Positions 45,040 through 57,878 are shown, counted from the first letter of the stretch. The stretch: 64,000 bases of DNA from Sepiola atlantica (GCA_963556195.1 OY744525.1:80696040-80760039); one strand, 5' to 3'. Notes: generated by a model not told the origin, from the letters alone. Numbers and translations: made by a program.

Positions 45040-45150
45040 TTCAATCCTCATGATGTTGTCTCACCGTTCACTTGACAAATTCATTAACTCTTATCCTTGA
45101 GTGGCTTTTGGGCCTTGATAAGCGGTGACTCGTTAGAACATAAAAAAACG
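45040..45150 (+). repeat. dispersed repeat
   Basis: CTTATCCTTGAGTGGCTTTT ... CTTGATAAGCGGTGACTC matches 46240-46296 (CTTATCCTCAAGTTGCTTTT ... CTTGATAAATGATGACTC). Confidence 0.55.
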
Positions 45151-45584
45151 TACTTACTTTAACAGCTCTCCATGTGAGTTAGACTAAAATTCGCCCTTTG
45201 ATGAGCTTTTGTATATTTTTAATATATACATGGCCTAAAGCAATGCAAAGAGGCCGACTTCCCCACCTTTAAAGCAATACTGTGTCACATTGTACCCTCT
45301 GTTATTACACCCCCTCCACACACACTTTGACATTGCACGCATATAAGACAGAGCAAAAGAAGATGGGATAGTTTAATTAGTTGCCAGACATCAACATGAC
45401 GAAACACACACAAACGTGGGTGTGTCAATATTTAAACAGGGAAATCAATATGGCAAAAAAAAATTCAACAGTTTATTGTAATCGATTACCTATAAACATG
45501 TTCTTAATATCTGCTTTCGTGAAAGCAGAGGAGGAGGGGAAGAAAATGACGTAGGAAGGAGAGATAGTGTGAGGAAGATATTGA

Positions 45585-45639
45585 GAAGAAGAAGAAGAAG
45601 AAGAAGAAGAAGAAGAAGAAGAAGAAGAAGAAGAAGAAA
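45585..45639 (+). repeat. (GAA)n microsatellite
   Basis: About 18 units. The opposite strand reads as polyserine, which is not a gene. Confidence 0.97.
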
Positions 45640-45659
45640 TAGATTTGATACGAAAGCAA

Positions 45660-46504
45660 GGAAACAACTTGAAAATATTGTTAAAAACCAGCTGTACCTA
45701 GCCGACCTTACCAGGGATGCAGTGAAATCATTTTAGCTTTTAATTTTTATTTCTTTGTACATTTTTAAACTTAAGGTAGATAACTCTTATTATATTCTTC
45801 AATTTAAAATGAGTTATCTCCCTTGCTAAATTTTTATTTTTAGGTGATTATTTAAAAATCTTTCATATTAGCAGTCGTCTGGGCCAGACTAAGTAATTTT
45901 TAAAAATAACTTGTATTTAAGTACGTTATTATATTCCTAATAACACGGTACAACAATAACAGATGTAAATTGGCTAGTCAGAAGCAAAGTTTGATTTTTC
46001 AGCTTAAATGATTTTGAGATCTGGCTTAGAAATCCAGCAAGATAACTTTCTCATCTGTGAAACACATTACTACAACACTTCTTCCCTGCAGAACACAACA
46101 TGGCCTTCTTCATATTAATTGTCAACAAATACTTGTCATAAATCGTCCTCATAAGTAATCAAATTTTGTTTATTTCACTCATCATTTTTAACCTCCTCAT
46201 GATATTCTTCATCATTCAACTTACAATCAATCCATCGCATTAATCCTTATCCTCAAGTTGCTTTTGGCCTTGATAAATGATGACTCATTACTAAAAAAAA
46301 AAGAAAAAGAAGATGCGGAACCATGTTTCCATCTCTTACCCCCAAGTTAGTACAGAAATAAGGTCTCAATTCCGTGCAACACCAGTTATTTGAAATAAAC
46401 ACTTTGAAAGCTGCACCTAGTGATAGCGAAAGTGAAACTCAAATTTGTTTTTTTTTTCTTAATAAGTTGAATAAAAAAATAGTAATTGTAATTTGATTAA
46501 CAAC
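45660..46504. other. no gene seen
   Basis: AT-rich; includes part of the 46240 dispersed repeat. Confidence 0.5.
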
Positions 46505-46765
46505 TTGTTTGTCTTACTAACCTTTTGTCTAACTCTGTCCTCATGGGGAGACAGATAAATAGAAACAACTTGTCCCTCTTTTTGTGGACCCTGTTTCTGT
46601 ACAGCACCATAAATTACCACTTAAACAAAAAGTTGACCAATCAGGTGGTATCAGGACAGTGCTATACGCAGTAGCTGATCAACATGTATAAAAGAGGGGA
46701 ATTTTTGACACTTTTCAGTGTTTTGGGGGTTTGCCCCAGACTCGCCATTAGGTGAAATGGCAGTC
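46505..46765 (+). repeat. dispersed repeat with SINE-like 3' motif
   Basis: Begins with a SINE tail (TTGTCTAACTCTGTCCTCAT, AGATAAATA), followed by sequence containing GACCAATCAGGTGGTATCAG. The latter part is related to 34255-34330 (GACCAATCAGGTGACATCAA). Confidence 0.5.
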
Positions 46766-47054
46766 CACCTCAACGATGACAATTACCAGTAGCAGTAACA
46801 GTACTTGTTCCTATCCACAAAAACTAGCAGAAGCGATCCTGCTTGCAACACTAGCAGCAGTCTCCAATCCTGCCCACAGCAATATCATCATTATCATCTA
46901 TTACAACAGCTCTTTCCTTGAAATGTATCCCCCCCCCCAAAAAAAAAACAACTTATTTTTATTGTACACCAGTGTTGTCTTCTTTTTTGTCCTGTTCAAT
47001 AAGCATTTTAATATTTTACTTTAACAGCAGGATTGAGCGACAAATTAGTTAAAT

Positions 47055-47947
47055 TGGTACAGTTTCAGAAAATACAACCAAAAATTTACAGGCGTTACGT
47101 AAGCATGACATATGTACAATGAATGCTACGAAAACGAACGGAAAAAGATAAAAAGAAGGTACGCCATTCCGAATGTTACCGAAGCCCCTCCCCGTCAAAC
47201 TTAAAATTTTATTTTTATTTTATGTCAAGCTTAATTAGTTACCATACGACGTTAACACCGGAAGTTTCTCAGATTGGAAACGTTTACACCCTATGTCTGT
47301 ATTATTTTCTTGTTCCTCGTGCTTCTAAAATGATTCTGTCAATGTTACATGAAATTTCACAATCAGTAGAAGGTTGCATATTTTTTGTGCAAGGAAAAAG
47401 GCCTTCTACGGAAGGCATTCTAACCCTAATACTAATTCCCTAATTCACTAACCCTAAAACTCGGATCCCCCCCCCCCAAAAAAAAAACAATTCTCTAACC
47501 CTAAAAAAGAGCCAAAAAAAAGACAGTAAAAAAAACTAAGCTTCTTGTATTCAAAAATAAAAAAAAGTCAGAAAAAATAAAATAAAATTGCTTTATCTTT
47601 TGTTCTAAGTCGTCTGCTTCAAAAAAAGATGGTAAGTTTAAAATTTTATTTTATTAAAGTCATCTGTTTCTAAAAAAAAGGTGGAAAAAAATTGCTCTTT
47701 CTTTCGTTCTAATTGCGTAAAAAGGTCATCGTTTGTAGTGTTCGTTTACAATTTTATATCATTACGGTCGTCTGGTTCTAAAAAAATGGTAAGTTTCAGA
47801 AGTCATTCTTAACATGGAGAGAGGGGGTAACATTCGGAATGGTGTACCTTCTTTTGTATTTTTCCGTTCGTTTTCGTAGCATTCGTTGTACATACGTCAC
47901 TTGTACGTCACGCTGGAAAATTGTTGGTTGTATTTTCCGAAACAGTA
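47055..47947. repeat. foldback element, about 890 bp
   Basis: TTTCAGAAAATACAACC and AATGCTACGAAAACGAACGG (47063-47142) pair with CCGTTCGTTTTCGTAGCATT and GGTTGTATTTTCCGAAAC (47865-47943). Both arms encode the same short peptide (MLRKRTEK) on opposite strands, confirming the symmetry. Confidence 0.8.
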
Positions 47948-48059
47948 CCGTTAAATTATATATATATATAAAACTCAATGTATGTGTGTATATGCGTATG
48001 TGTGATATTTGTATGTTCCTTATAGAAAGAACAGAGAATCTACATAAGATCTAAAAGCG

Positions 48060-48470
48060 TATCCTTATGTAAAATTTATCGGGGAAGACAATGGAAGTGC
48101 CCGAATCTCTAAGCGCATATCTAAGGGGCTATGAGGGCATAACCTATCTTAAACTTCAACTATACCCTATTTTTATGAAATTTAAATCATATGTATAAAA
48201 TTGTCTGGAGAAGACAATAGGAGTTGTCTCGAATCTCTAAGTGCCCTCCTAACCTATATGACGTATGGGGGCTAAACCTCCTCTGAAACTTAAAATATAT
48301 GCTACCTATTTTGATGAAATTTATATTAGATGTATAAAATTTTTCGGAGAATATTATGGAAGTGTTCTTGAATATGTACGTTACCTTCTATGTGCCAAAT
48401 ATCTACATGTTCCTACCTCGAAGTGGCCCTTGGGAACAGAACCCCTTAAACTTAAGCCATATGTATAAGA
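48060..48470 (+). repeat. divergent tandem repeat, three units of about 135 bp
   Basis: Units beginning near 48067, 48190 and 48328 share TATGTATAAAAT...T..GGAGAA.A and GAA..CTCTAAG. Homology is moderate. Confidence 0.6.
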
Positions 48471-48644
48471 CACTAATTCAAAGAGTTTTCCAACATTTCA
48501 GTTTCTTCCAACTATATTCGTGGACGAAACGGGAGGAGCAGTAAAAACAAAGAAAGTAATATGGTGTTATGAGCATAGTGAAAAAGTACATTGTAGTGAT
48601 CCTTATTCAATCTTGAGCAACGTTCTTGCTAATATATATATATA

Positions 48645-48698
48645 TGCGTTTGTTGGTCATCTCGTTATACTTTTTCTTAGCTGCAGCTATTACAATCT
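48645..48698 (-). repeat. duplicated LINE fragment
   Basis: About 50 bp (GCGTTTGTTGGTCATCTCGT onward) nearly identical and in the same orientation to 50050-50095 in the LINE. It is flanked by (TA)n tracts on both sides. Confidence 0.7.
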
Positions 48699-48702
48699 TA
48701 CA

Positions 48703-48753
<51 letters not shown>
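48699..48753. repeat. (TA)n microsatellite
   Basis: Interrupted once by CA near 48713. Confidence 0.95.
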
Positions 48754-48756
<3 letters not shown>

Positions 48757-48939
48757 GTTGACGAAAATTTTGGGGTCGTTACCAAAATTCGTCTTTTGTT
48801 AACATGAATAAAAAAGAGGGAATCAATAAAGAGACAAAAAAGAGCAAATAAAGAAACAGACCCAGAAATATAACTCAATACAGTTTATTAATAAGACAAA
48901 AAAGACCTAGTTCCTGAGAAGGGAATGCTTGCATAGCAG

Positions 48940-50824
48940 GGAATATTGATCTCCACCTCCCTCAACCCACACTGCTTAATGGTGAAGAAAATAAAATTTC
49001 CAAAAGGTTCAAGGATCGATCCCTCAGGTACACCTGCATTTATGTCATTTTGCTTGAATGAACAATCATTGAGGACAACCTGTATCTTTCTTTTGGATAG
49101 GAAGGATCTAATTATATTAAGTATACGTCCAGAAATACCATACAAATTAATTTTCATGAGAAGACCTTCATGCCAGACCTTGTCAAAGGCTTTGGATATA
49201 TTAAGCGCTACCACCCTAACTTCACCTGCCTTGTCCAGTGTATGGTATACAGGACCGGCGGGACAGTTATAAAAGTGTGGGGGTAGATTCTCCTATAAAG
49301 TGGGGGGGGGGGTTAAACACATGCATATCAACTTAATTATTGATGACCGTAAAGTGGGGGGGGGCCCAAGTCAAAAAGTGAGGGGGCTTGAGCCCCCCTC
49401 CCCCCGGTGCCGCCGTCCATGGTATATACATTCAGAGATGACCGTTAGGATATTCACAGTAGAACGTGCTTGCCTGAATCCATACTGATGGTCAAAACAA
49501 AATTTAGCATTAACGAGATGGTGGACTATTACTAGATTGATTAATAGTTCAAAGATTTTAGTGAAGGGCGGGAGTAGATTGATAGGGCGATAATTATGAG
49601 TGTCAGTTCTATCACCAGAGTTTTTTAAAAACTGGTACCACAGATGTAGTTTTCCAGTTACCAGGGAAGCAAGATTCGGCATTTGTTGTAGAGTTTTGAG
49701 AGAACAGTGGCCAGCTCAGCAGAGTATTTCTTTATTACTATTCCTGGGATAAGATCAGGTCCACATGCTTTGGAGATGTCAAGGTTTTTTATGATATCCC
49801 GGACATGGGAAGGAGTGATGATCAGGTCATCAAGTGTGGCTTTAGTTCGCAATGGGAAATTTAGGAAAGAGTAGTTTGCGCAGTCGAAAGTGGAGTTAAA
49901 GGCGAAACACTGGGCAAGTAGTTCATCCTCATCAGTTGTCATGGAAACGATATAATTGTGGTTGGATAGCGAAGGAATTGTAAATTGCCCATTGTTCACC
50001 ATACTATTATAGATTTTCCAGAAATTGTGAGTTCCTAGTTTCTGTGACTTAATGCGTTTGTTGGTCATCTCGTTATACCTTTTCTTAGCTGCAGCTATTA
50101 ATGATTTCTTGATGCTACAAATTCCTGTCTATTTTTAGTTGACTTATAGTGGTTGAATTGATGGAATTCTTGCTGCTTTTGAGCAATAGCAGCTGCACAG
50201 TTCGAGGTGAACCATTGTGGAAAGTGGGGCTTGCTATAGAATTTTCACATGGGGACATGTGCTTCAATGCCTACTTTGGTTAACTCATTTGTGCACTGAT
50301 CAACAGGGAGAGAAAAAGTTTCACTCCATGGGGTGTCTCTGATGTGATCTGATGGATTCCCAGTCAGCCGTCATTTTGAGTAATGTCTAATCGGCTTTGG
50401 GATGAGACTTTAGGGTGATATCAATCATTTCCACAAGGTGATCAGCATTCCCGAGCAGGCTATAGGCATTCGGCGCACAAGTCTCGGGCAATGAGGTCAA
50501 GAATAGGTCGAGAAGGAAGGCTTGCTGGTCCTCACGATCTGGGAGGCGGGTTGGGAATGTGACAGTCTGTGAGAGGTAGTGTGCAATGGAGAAACTATAT
50601 GTGTAGTTACCAGCTGTGTCTGTATAGTTCGAGAATCCAAGCCAATAACGGTGGTGGATATTAAAATCTCTAAATACATGTATTTGGGCACTCGGACCTT
50701 GTGAGAGTGCTGCATTTATGCTATCAGAGACAAAGTTGAGTAGGGTACAGTCCTGGGTCGATGGAGAACGGTATATGAAATATAAGTAACTAATGCTGTG
50801 TTGTAAGGTTAATCTAAAGCACAT
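48940..50824 (-). pseudogene. Jockey/CR1-like LINE, endonuclease plus RT, split by a MITE
   Basis: From 50824 leftward: an endonuclease-domain segment (YRSPSTQDCTLLNFV, FRDFNIHHRYWLG), an intermediate stretch, then KACGPDLIPGIVIKKYSAEL and YRPINLLPPFTKIFE (RT fingers, 50068-49450), GFRQARSTVN, then VALNISKAFDKVWHEGLLMK with the RT D of the palm and GVPEGSILEP (49214-49000). The catalytic FADD box is not present in the remaining sequence; the copy diverges near 48990. Frames shift several times. A 169-bp element interrupts it at 49250-49418. The RT part overlaps little with the copy at 28120, so together they cover most of the family. Confidence 0.85.
49250..49418. mobile_element. hAT-like MITE, 169 bp
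   Basis: Flanked by exact 8-bp direct repeats ATGGTATA at 49242-49249 and 49419-49426. Ends are imperfect inverted repeats (CAGGACCGGCGGGAC against GGACGGCGGCACC on the other strand). It is G/C-run rich and has no coding capacity. Discounting it with one target copy restores the LINE reading frame exactly. Confidence 0.8.
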
Positions 50825-51029
50825 GTAGGCTTGATCATCTCATTCTAGACTATGTTCTTTAGTCATGGGAGGGTGTTCCAAACATAAACCCCAAGTCAAT
50901 GCATATGTTTCTAAGACAAATTTATTAAGTCTCTTCATGGGAACATATAAAAAGCGAAATGTTGATGACTCTCCTTCTTACATTGGACGAGGATTAGACT
51001 TAATAAAAAAAAAAACAGCTTCCCCTGAG

Positions 51030-51175
51030 TGGACACTCGGGTCGGGTACAAAAATAGTCAAGAACAGACCTGTCTGCATTCAAGGCGCCTTAGGCAACTG
51101 GCAATACCCCCCCCCCCTTCCGAAAGTGAAGATCATATTCTAGGTCCGAGTCGGACGATTTCTCATTCTGACAAA
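51030..51175 (-). mobile_element. SINE fragment with central block
   Basis: Minus strand has ATTGCCAGTTGCCTAAGGCG next to a C9/G9 run, and GTCCGACTCGGACC. A truncated relative of the same superfamily. Confidence 0.5.
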
Positions 51176-51179
51176 AGAA

Positions 51180-52180
51180 GGGTCTGGTGGTTTAAGTTAG
51201 CCCCTAGGTTGTCAGAATGATGCCAGCGGAAAGGAAGATGCATGAAGAGAGGTGAAGCTGGCGAACCATTATTTTCTAATTAAAAGACAGAGAATTATGA
51301 ACTTCAGTTATTGTTCTTAGCCTCTTTTTGGACTTGTTCAAAAAGATAGCAACTATATTTTTACGGTCGAGTTTTCATTTCAACGTTTCATTTGTATGAT
51401 GAAACTTGCTATAACTTACTGTTTTGAGTGTTATTATTATTTATTTATTTTTTAAATAGGAGTTAATCCAACAAGTGTATTTATTTATTTATTTTTAGTG
51501 GAAAAGAAATGTTTCAAATTCTCCTCCAAATTAGATAACAGATTGCTTAATTTTCCAGATATATGGGTCCGCTTTCGTAATTGCTAAAGAAGTGTGTGTA
51601 ATAAAACTTTTAGAACCTGCATCTTTTTTTTTTTTTTTGACTGGCAAATGTGCTTATCTGCCACAGTTAAGAAAGTAGGGGTTCTCATACTAACCCCGAG
51701 TTTGTTACATTGTAAATATATTTCATTCCTTTTTCTGTATATAAAATGTTTATTCCCCCCACTCCCCATGGCATGTTATATTGTATTATATGGATCTTAA
51801 GTAGGTTAATCATTGAGCAATTTTGTTTTGGTGAATGGTGAATGCTTGTTTAGCTTGATTTGAATGTGACTAGTTAAGTTAGTTAACATTAGTTAAAACC
51901 TGTCTCTCTCCCAAGCTCCCATTTTCAGCCTTGTGTCACATTTTGTATTTATTTTATACAATCAAATATCACTGTTTCAAATTCATTGATTGGATAATAT
52001 GCAAGAAGGACTCGAAGACGACTGTGTTTCTTGGTTTGGTGTGTCTGTGTAATTCACAGCAGTAAGACTTGATGAAGTAAAGAGAGATCAATAACTATTG
52101 CACAGAAGAAGACATCACACGGCCTCATCAATTTTCAATCGATTCATTTTTATATTATTACAAAAGAAGCAGCAGAAAGC
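51180..52180. other. no gene seen
   Basis: AT-rich, T14 run near 51627. Nothing recognised. Confidence 0.5.
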
Positions 52181-52316
52181 GATTTAAGGAGGAGGAGGGG
52201 GGAAGGAAGTAGAGGAGGGGGAGGGGGAGAGGAAGTAGAGGAGGGGGAAGGAGAATGGGGGAACTGGCTCCAACTAACTGAACAGAAGCCAATGTTTGAA
52301 AAATTGAGAGAAAGAG

Positions 52317-52353
52317 AAGAAGAAGAAGAAGAAGAAGAAGAAGAAGAAGAAGA
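52317..52353 (+). repeat. (AGA)n microsatellite after a GA-rich tract
   Basis: About 12 units, preceded from 52180 by imperfect GAGGAGGGGGAAGG repeats. Confidence 0.95.
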
Positions 52354-52457
52354 ATGGCGCCGCCGAGTGATATCTGCTATATCGTTCGTTAAGTTATTTG
52401 TTAGTTATTATTACATGTACAGTTGAACAATAAATACTCGTACTGCTTCTAAGATGG

Positions 52458-52850
52458 TTGTTTCGTGAATGTGGATTAGTGGTTAGAGCCAGTGCCGGTG
52501 CTCTTGGCCTTTTCGCTAAGATCAAAGATCAAAGTGTAGTATCTGTTCCGATGGATACTGCACCCCATAGACTGGTATTGTCTTGGCCTTCGGGGCTTGA
52601 TTTACGCCGGTCTATGGGTCTGTCCTGTGCAGTTCTAGGAGGTCCACCCTCCCAGGCTTCGCCTCCTTTCTTTGGGGAGGAGTAAGTTTATTGCTTACTG
52701 CCTGAGGCGCCCCTACCGGGGACTGCCCAGGCAATTTTTAAACCCCACTTTCCCGACCCGACCTTGGGTCACATCTTACTTGTGGGAGTAAGATAAAAAC
52801 TGGCCTTGTGCCTAACTCCTGGAGAGGAGTAAATTAATACTCCATACACC
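52458..52850 (+). mobile_element. U2 snRNA-headed SINE, longest copy
   Basis: 52502-52549 reads TTGGCCTTTTCGCTAAG then, after an ATCAAAG duplication, CAAAGTGTAGTATCTGTTC. This is the 5' end of U2 snRNA almost base for base. Just upstream, TTAGTGGTTAGAGCCAGTG resembles a tRNA box A. A central block (TTTATTGCTTACTGCCTGAG, 52688-52707) and a 3' end (GGCCTTGTGCCTAACTCCTG ... GAGTAAAT) follow; both are shared with other copies. Non-coding, presumed mobilised by a LINE. Confidence 0.8.
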
Positions 52851-52859
52851 ATCCTTATA

Positions 52860-53719
52860 CAGCCAAGGGGACACTTTTTGGTCAATAGATGAAATAAGTA
52901 AAAATAATTAGGTTAAATTTAACCCTTTGTCCCCACGCTGTCAACGGTAAAATAAAAATTAGATTTTATTGTGTATCTGTTCGTGCGTGTGTGTGTGTGA
53001 GAGTGTTAGTTTTATACACGTCGGCACCCTAGAATTATTTGTAAAACTTAATAAAAATATTTTTTTAATATATAGATTTTAGAATGGTGTTTACGGTTAA
53101 AGAGAAAATTCCCACTCCGTTATGTCTGCTGAATCTGAAATCTGAAATTTCGACCAGTGTTAATAAAAAATTTTTTAAAAAGCAAAAAAGCCCCATTATA
53201 TATTTTTGGCCGCTTTGACAATTTTTTCAGCAATATTCTGTACCAGATACATCATAACTCTGATGTTTATTTTGTTAGGCAATATAAAAATGAGCATTTG
53301 TAATATATTGAAATTTTGTTAAGAAAAATTTCCACTTATAAAATCCAGTTTGAATTTATTATTTGTTGATAATTAACATCTCTTTCATCGGTTTGCAGAG
53401 TTAATCAACGAACGTTCAATTGAGAAGATCGCTGGTGCACTATGGTAGAAGTCAGAATGTGCAAGTGGGTCTGCACGGTTGTTGGAAGCGAGGTTTGCAA
53501 GTGGGTCTGCAGATTTGAAGAGACAAGTATAAGGCAAAGAAGGTCGATGCTTGATCATCCAGTGGACAGGAAAGAGAAAGGGGGCGTCTTTCCTCGTTGC
53601 TTTCCTCTCTGCTGACCGACCGTGATTCCCGAAGGGGTTGAAGTAGTTCTTCAGGGGATACATGAAATCAATGCACCCTGCAAGCTGATTGGTCAGTATG
53701 TGATCAAATCGCCTTGTAG
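52860..53719. other. mostly unassigned
   Basis: 52925-52965 (CCCCACGCTGTCAACGGTAA) matches 12770-12800, a small dispersed repeat. 53655-53710 shares GCAAGCTGATTGG with 20043-20055. No gene. Confidence 0.45.
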
Positions 53720-54140
53720 AGACATTTCCCCGAGAGAGAAAATAAGTCTTTAGTTATGACTGCTACAAGGATACTTCATCCTACAAGTAAACCCTGACTA
53801 AATATTCAAAATAACATAGTATTCGAAGCCCAAATAAGATCCCCTCGACACGTCTATATACTGACTCATACGAAGAATGGTGTACCTTCTCCTAGTGATG
53901 TTACCTCAAGTAACAGCACTTAGCCGGATACTCCACCAGACTAGATGAACTCTTGTTCTGGAATCCGGTAAGACCAAGAGATCATTAAAAAGATATACTA
54001 TAACATAGTTAACTGGTCAATTGGGAGATAAAACTAATGTTCTTTACTAACTTAACGTTTGAGCAGTAAAGGATATCTCCAGTTGAACACTTGAATATCT
54101 ATGTATCTCATACATAATTCAAGTGTTTGCACAGAAAATA
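53720..54140. repeat. dispersed repeat, about 0.4 kb, copy 1
   Basis: Matches 57920-58400 in inverse through its length, for example ACAAGTAAACCCTGACTAAA, GTCTGGTGGAG-type inverse blocks and ACGTTTGAGCAGTAAAGGA. Non-coding. Confidence 0.75.
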
Positions 54141-55054
<914 letters not shown>

Positions 55055-55694
55055 AAAAATATATCTCAAGTTAAAACAAACATTCAAGTCGAATACAGGC
55101 GACCGCGAGGATGATTTTGTCTAAGAAATTCCCCATGGTTTCATTTGCCTAGAGATCTAAAAAGGTCATTATCCGTCCCTGGATTCAACCAAGAAAAGTT
55201 AACGAAAACACATAAAACGGAGCTATATACTGGGTAGCACAGAGGAGAGAATAATTGTTCAATTAACAACAGCTTGGAGCACCTTTTTGATGCCTATGTG
55301 TCTAATACACGTGAACAGTACCTACAAAGTCAGCAAACAGCACAGCTTCCATGACTTTCGGAAACATTTTTCATGCCAGAATTGTTGAAGCATTGAACAA
55401 ACTGACTGCATCGATTGTTGGCTTATAAAGTAAAATACAAAATGTGGTTAATTTGTCGTTTCTTAGCCAAAATGGCGAACAACGAATCGTCTGCATTTTT
55501 TCGATCTCACAAATGAGTAAGTAAACCCAAATAAATGTTAAAAAAATAGCCCGGTCCGTGAACTGCACAAGTACCAAAAAGACAATACAAGAAGTGTTCT
55601 TTATTGGTTGGTGTGTGGTGGGGTAGTACCGTATTTAATATTATATCCCCTGTAAGAAAGGTTCTAAAATCTATTTTCAATCGATATTTATTCC

Positions 55695-55785
55695 ATAATT
55701 GCCGAATTTTCCTACTTTGCCAAAATTACCGAATTTTCCTTTGACGGATTTTCCGTTGCCGAATTTTCCTAAATTCGTATTCGCA
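55695..55785 (+). repeat. short tandem repeat, GCCGAATTTTCCT units
   Basis: Four imperfect copies of a (G)CCGAATTTTCC motif spaced about 20 bp apart. Confidence 0.6.
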
Positions 55786-56146
55786 GCATCAGACATCCAT
55801 AAATAGCAAAGACGGAGTTTTACTTTATTTTACTTCTATTTATAACTTAAACATAAAAAGAAAAATAGCAATATGGGGTTCAGGGCTGGGAGCAGGAATA
55901 AATGGAACTCATTCATTCCCGGGCAACGCCGATTTTTCCTGCTAGTTAAAACTAAAATAAAACTTTAAATACTCGGAAATTGTACATTTTAAATAAATTT
56001 TAAAATATTTTTTTTTTTATTCATTTCTGCTTCTCTCAAGAAAAGGCCCGTTTTTAGTAAAACGCATATTACATTTTCTAAGAGAAAGTGAAATTTCTAA
56101 AAGAAGTTAGTAAATTTTTAAAAGATGTTTTCCATGAAATCAATGT

Positions 56147-56148
<2 letters not shown>

Positions 56149-56211
<63 letters not shown>
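56149..56211. repeat. (CT)n microsatellite
   Basis: About 31 CT units without interruption. Confidence 0.97.
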
Positions 56212-56213
<2 letters not shown>

Positions 56214-56374
56214 AAAAGTAGTAGACAAAACGATTTTGTGGCTACCTCAAACAACTTGTTTTGTACTAAAATCATGATTTATGTAAGCTTCATGAGTAAA
56301 AACAATACTTAACAAATATTAGGTGTTGATCGTTTTTTTTGTAATATTCACACGTGACTCAATTTACTACTAAC

Positions 56375-56545
56375 TTCCCCACGAGGGTAAAGTTAGACAC
56401 AAGATTGCTTTATAATGTGGAAAAAATCCAGCTTCCCCCAAAAGCTCCACTCTGGATTGGGACAAAAAATTTAATTATCTCAGTCTGACCGAGGGCAGAA
56501 AAGATGAAGTGTAGTATCAGAACACATACTACACTTTACTCCTAG
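56375..56545 (-). mobile_element. U2-headed SINE copy
   Basis: Reverse orientation. The minus strand begins TTTTGGCTAGGAGTAAAGTG then TAGTATGTGTTCTGAT (U2-like), continues through GGGGGAAGCTGG, and ends CTTGTGTCTAACTTTACCCT. Confidence 0.75.
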
Positions 56546-57483
56546 CCAAAAAATTATATAGAGCGGATAACTCTTGTTACTTCCGGTTTAAACATGCATA
56601 CACATTTCAGGGTAATTTTCTAGTTTACTGACCTGTTGACGAGACTGGCAAATACAGGTCGCCATGTTGACTTTTTCTTTGAATGTTACCAAAAATATGT
56701 TAAATATTGTTTTTACTCAAGAAAATTATATAAATCATGATTTTAGTACAAAATAAGTTGTTTTTTTTAATAATTCTGAAAACCTATTTCAGTGTCAATA
56801 ATAATCGACCATACGTTAAAAAATGACCAATAAGATATCCCAGTTAATACAATGACGTTGCTACAACGATACATCGGTGCTGCAAAAACGGTGCCATGGC
56901 GTTTTCCTTTGTAGACTCTCACACATCATGTCCGTAACGTTACCTCATAAGGCTTTAACTACGCTTGTTGAATCAGAATTATCAGGGAGTTATATCTCTT
57001 GAATCATTGCTAGCCAACGAGAGAACACGCTCTTCTACTCCCGGAAACAAAAATATATCTAAATTTCACCCACGTGCGAATTTACAACCAGATATCTTTT
57101 CTCTTTCCGGCTTGGGACGCTCAATCGAACGTGGTCCATCGGGCTGCTAATCTTGGCAGAACTTTCAATAACACAGTTAGAAGTCGTTTTCCAGACTCTA
57201 TTCTGATCGTAATCAGACGAGACTCCCAGAGCTCGTCATCTTTGAAATGGGCTTTCCTTCTAGCAGCCGTATCGCCCCCCCCCACATCCGACATCATCAA
57301 CAACGTAAGTCATATTCACTTACACATCGCCTATTTTTTTACCCTGACAACATATGTGTTTCGATTGTGTTGAGACAAATAACGTAGCCTTTCTGTTAGT
57401 AATTACGTCTATGTTTTAATCCCCTTTATGTATATGTTTTGTATGCCCCTCTTGTGTTTGTCTTTGACAAGCTGTTTCTGTGA

Positions 57484-57485
<2 letters not shown>
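56546..57485. other. unassigned, one possible exon-like stretch
   Basis: 56965-57307 is less AT-rich, open in two frames on the plus strand, and ends in AACGTAAGT, a consensus splice donor. No domain is recognisable, so I do not call a gene. Confidence 0.25.

Positions 57486-57543
<58 letters not shown>
57486..57543. repeat. (TA)n microsatellite
   Basis: About 29 units. Confidence 0.97.
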
Positions 57544-57545
<2 letters not shown>

Positions 57546-57826
57546 AAAGTGTGCCACAAGTAATTGACCCCTTTTATTTTATTTTTAACATGAGTTCACA
57601 AATGTTTATTTCCAATTTTCGAACGTTTCAAATCTGATCCCGCGACCCTCCAATCTTAAATTTCGCTTTATTTCTTCTTTTCCCACTTCATTCTTTCCAA
57701 ATATGATCTGAAGGAAGGACCAGATTTTCTTTCCGTCTGATGAGATCTCAGTTTCTAATAGCTGTTGATCGATAACATCGACATGCAAGTGTTGCAGATT
57801 ATGTACATGTCTGTATAAATAAAAAA

Positions 57827-57829
<3 letters not shown>

Positions 57830-57878
<49 letters not shown>
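57830..57878. repeat. (TA)n microsatellite
   Basis: About 24 units. Confidence 0.97.

Noticed and set aside
45473..45667. Polyserine protein
   Set aside because: Antisense translation of the (GAA)n microsatellite.
52502..52549. A genuine U2 snRNA gene
   Set aside because: Only the 5' part of U2 is present, with an internal duplication, and it continues into SINE body instead of the Sm site and 3' stem-loops.
57428..57637. Ile-Tyr repeat frame
   Set aside because: Translation of (TA)n.
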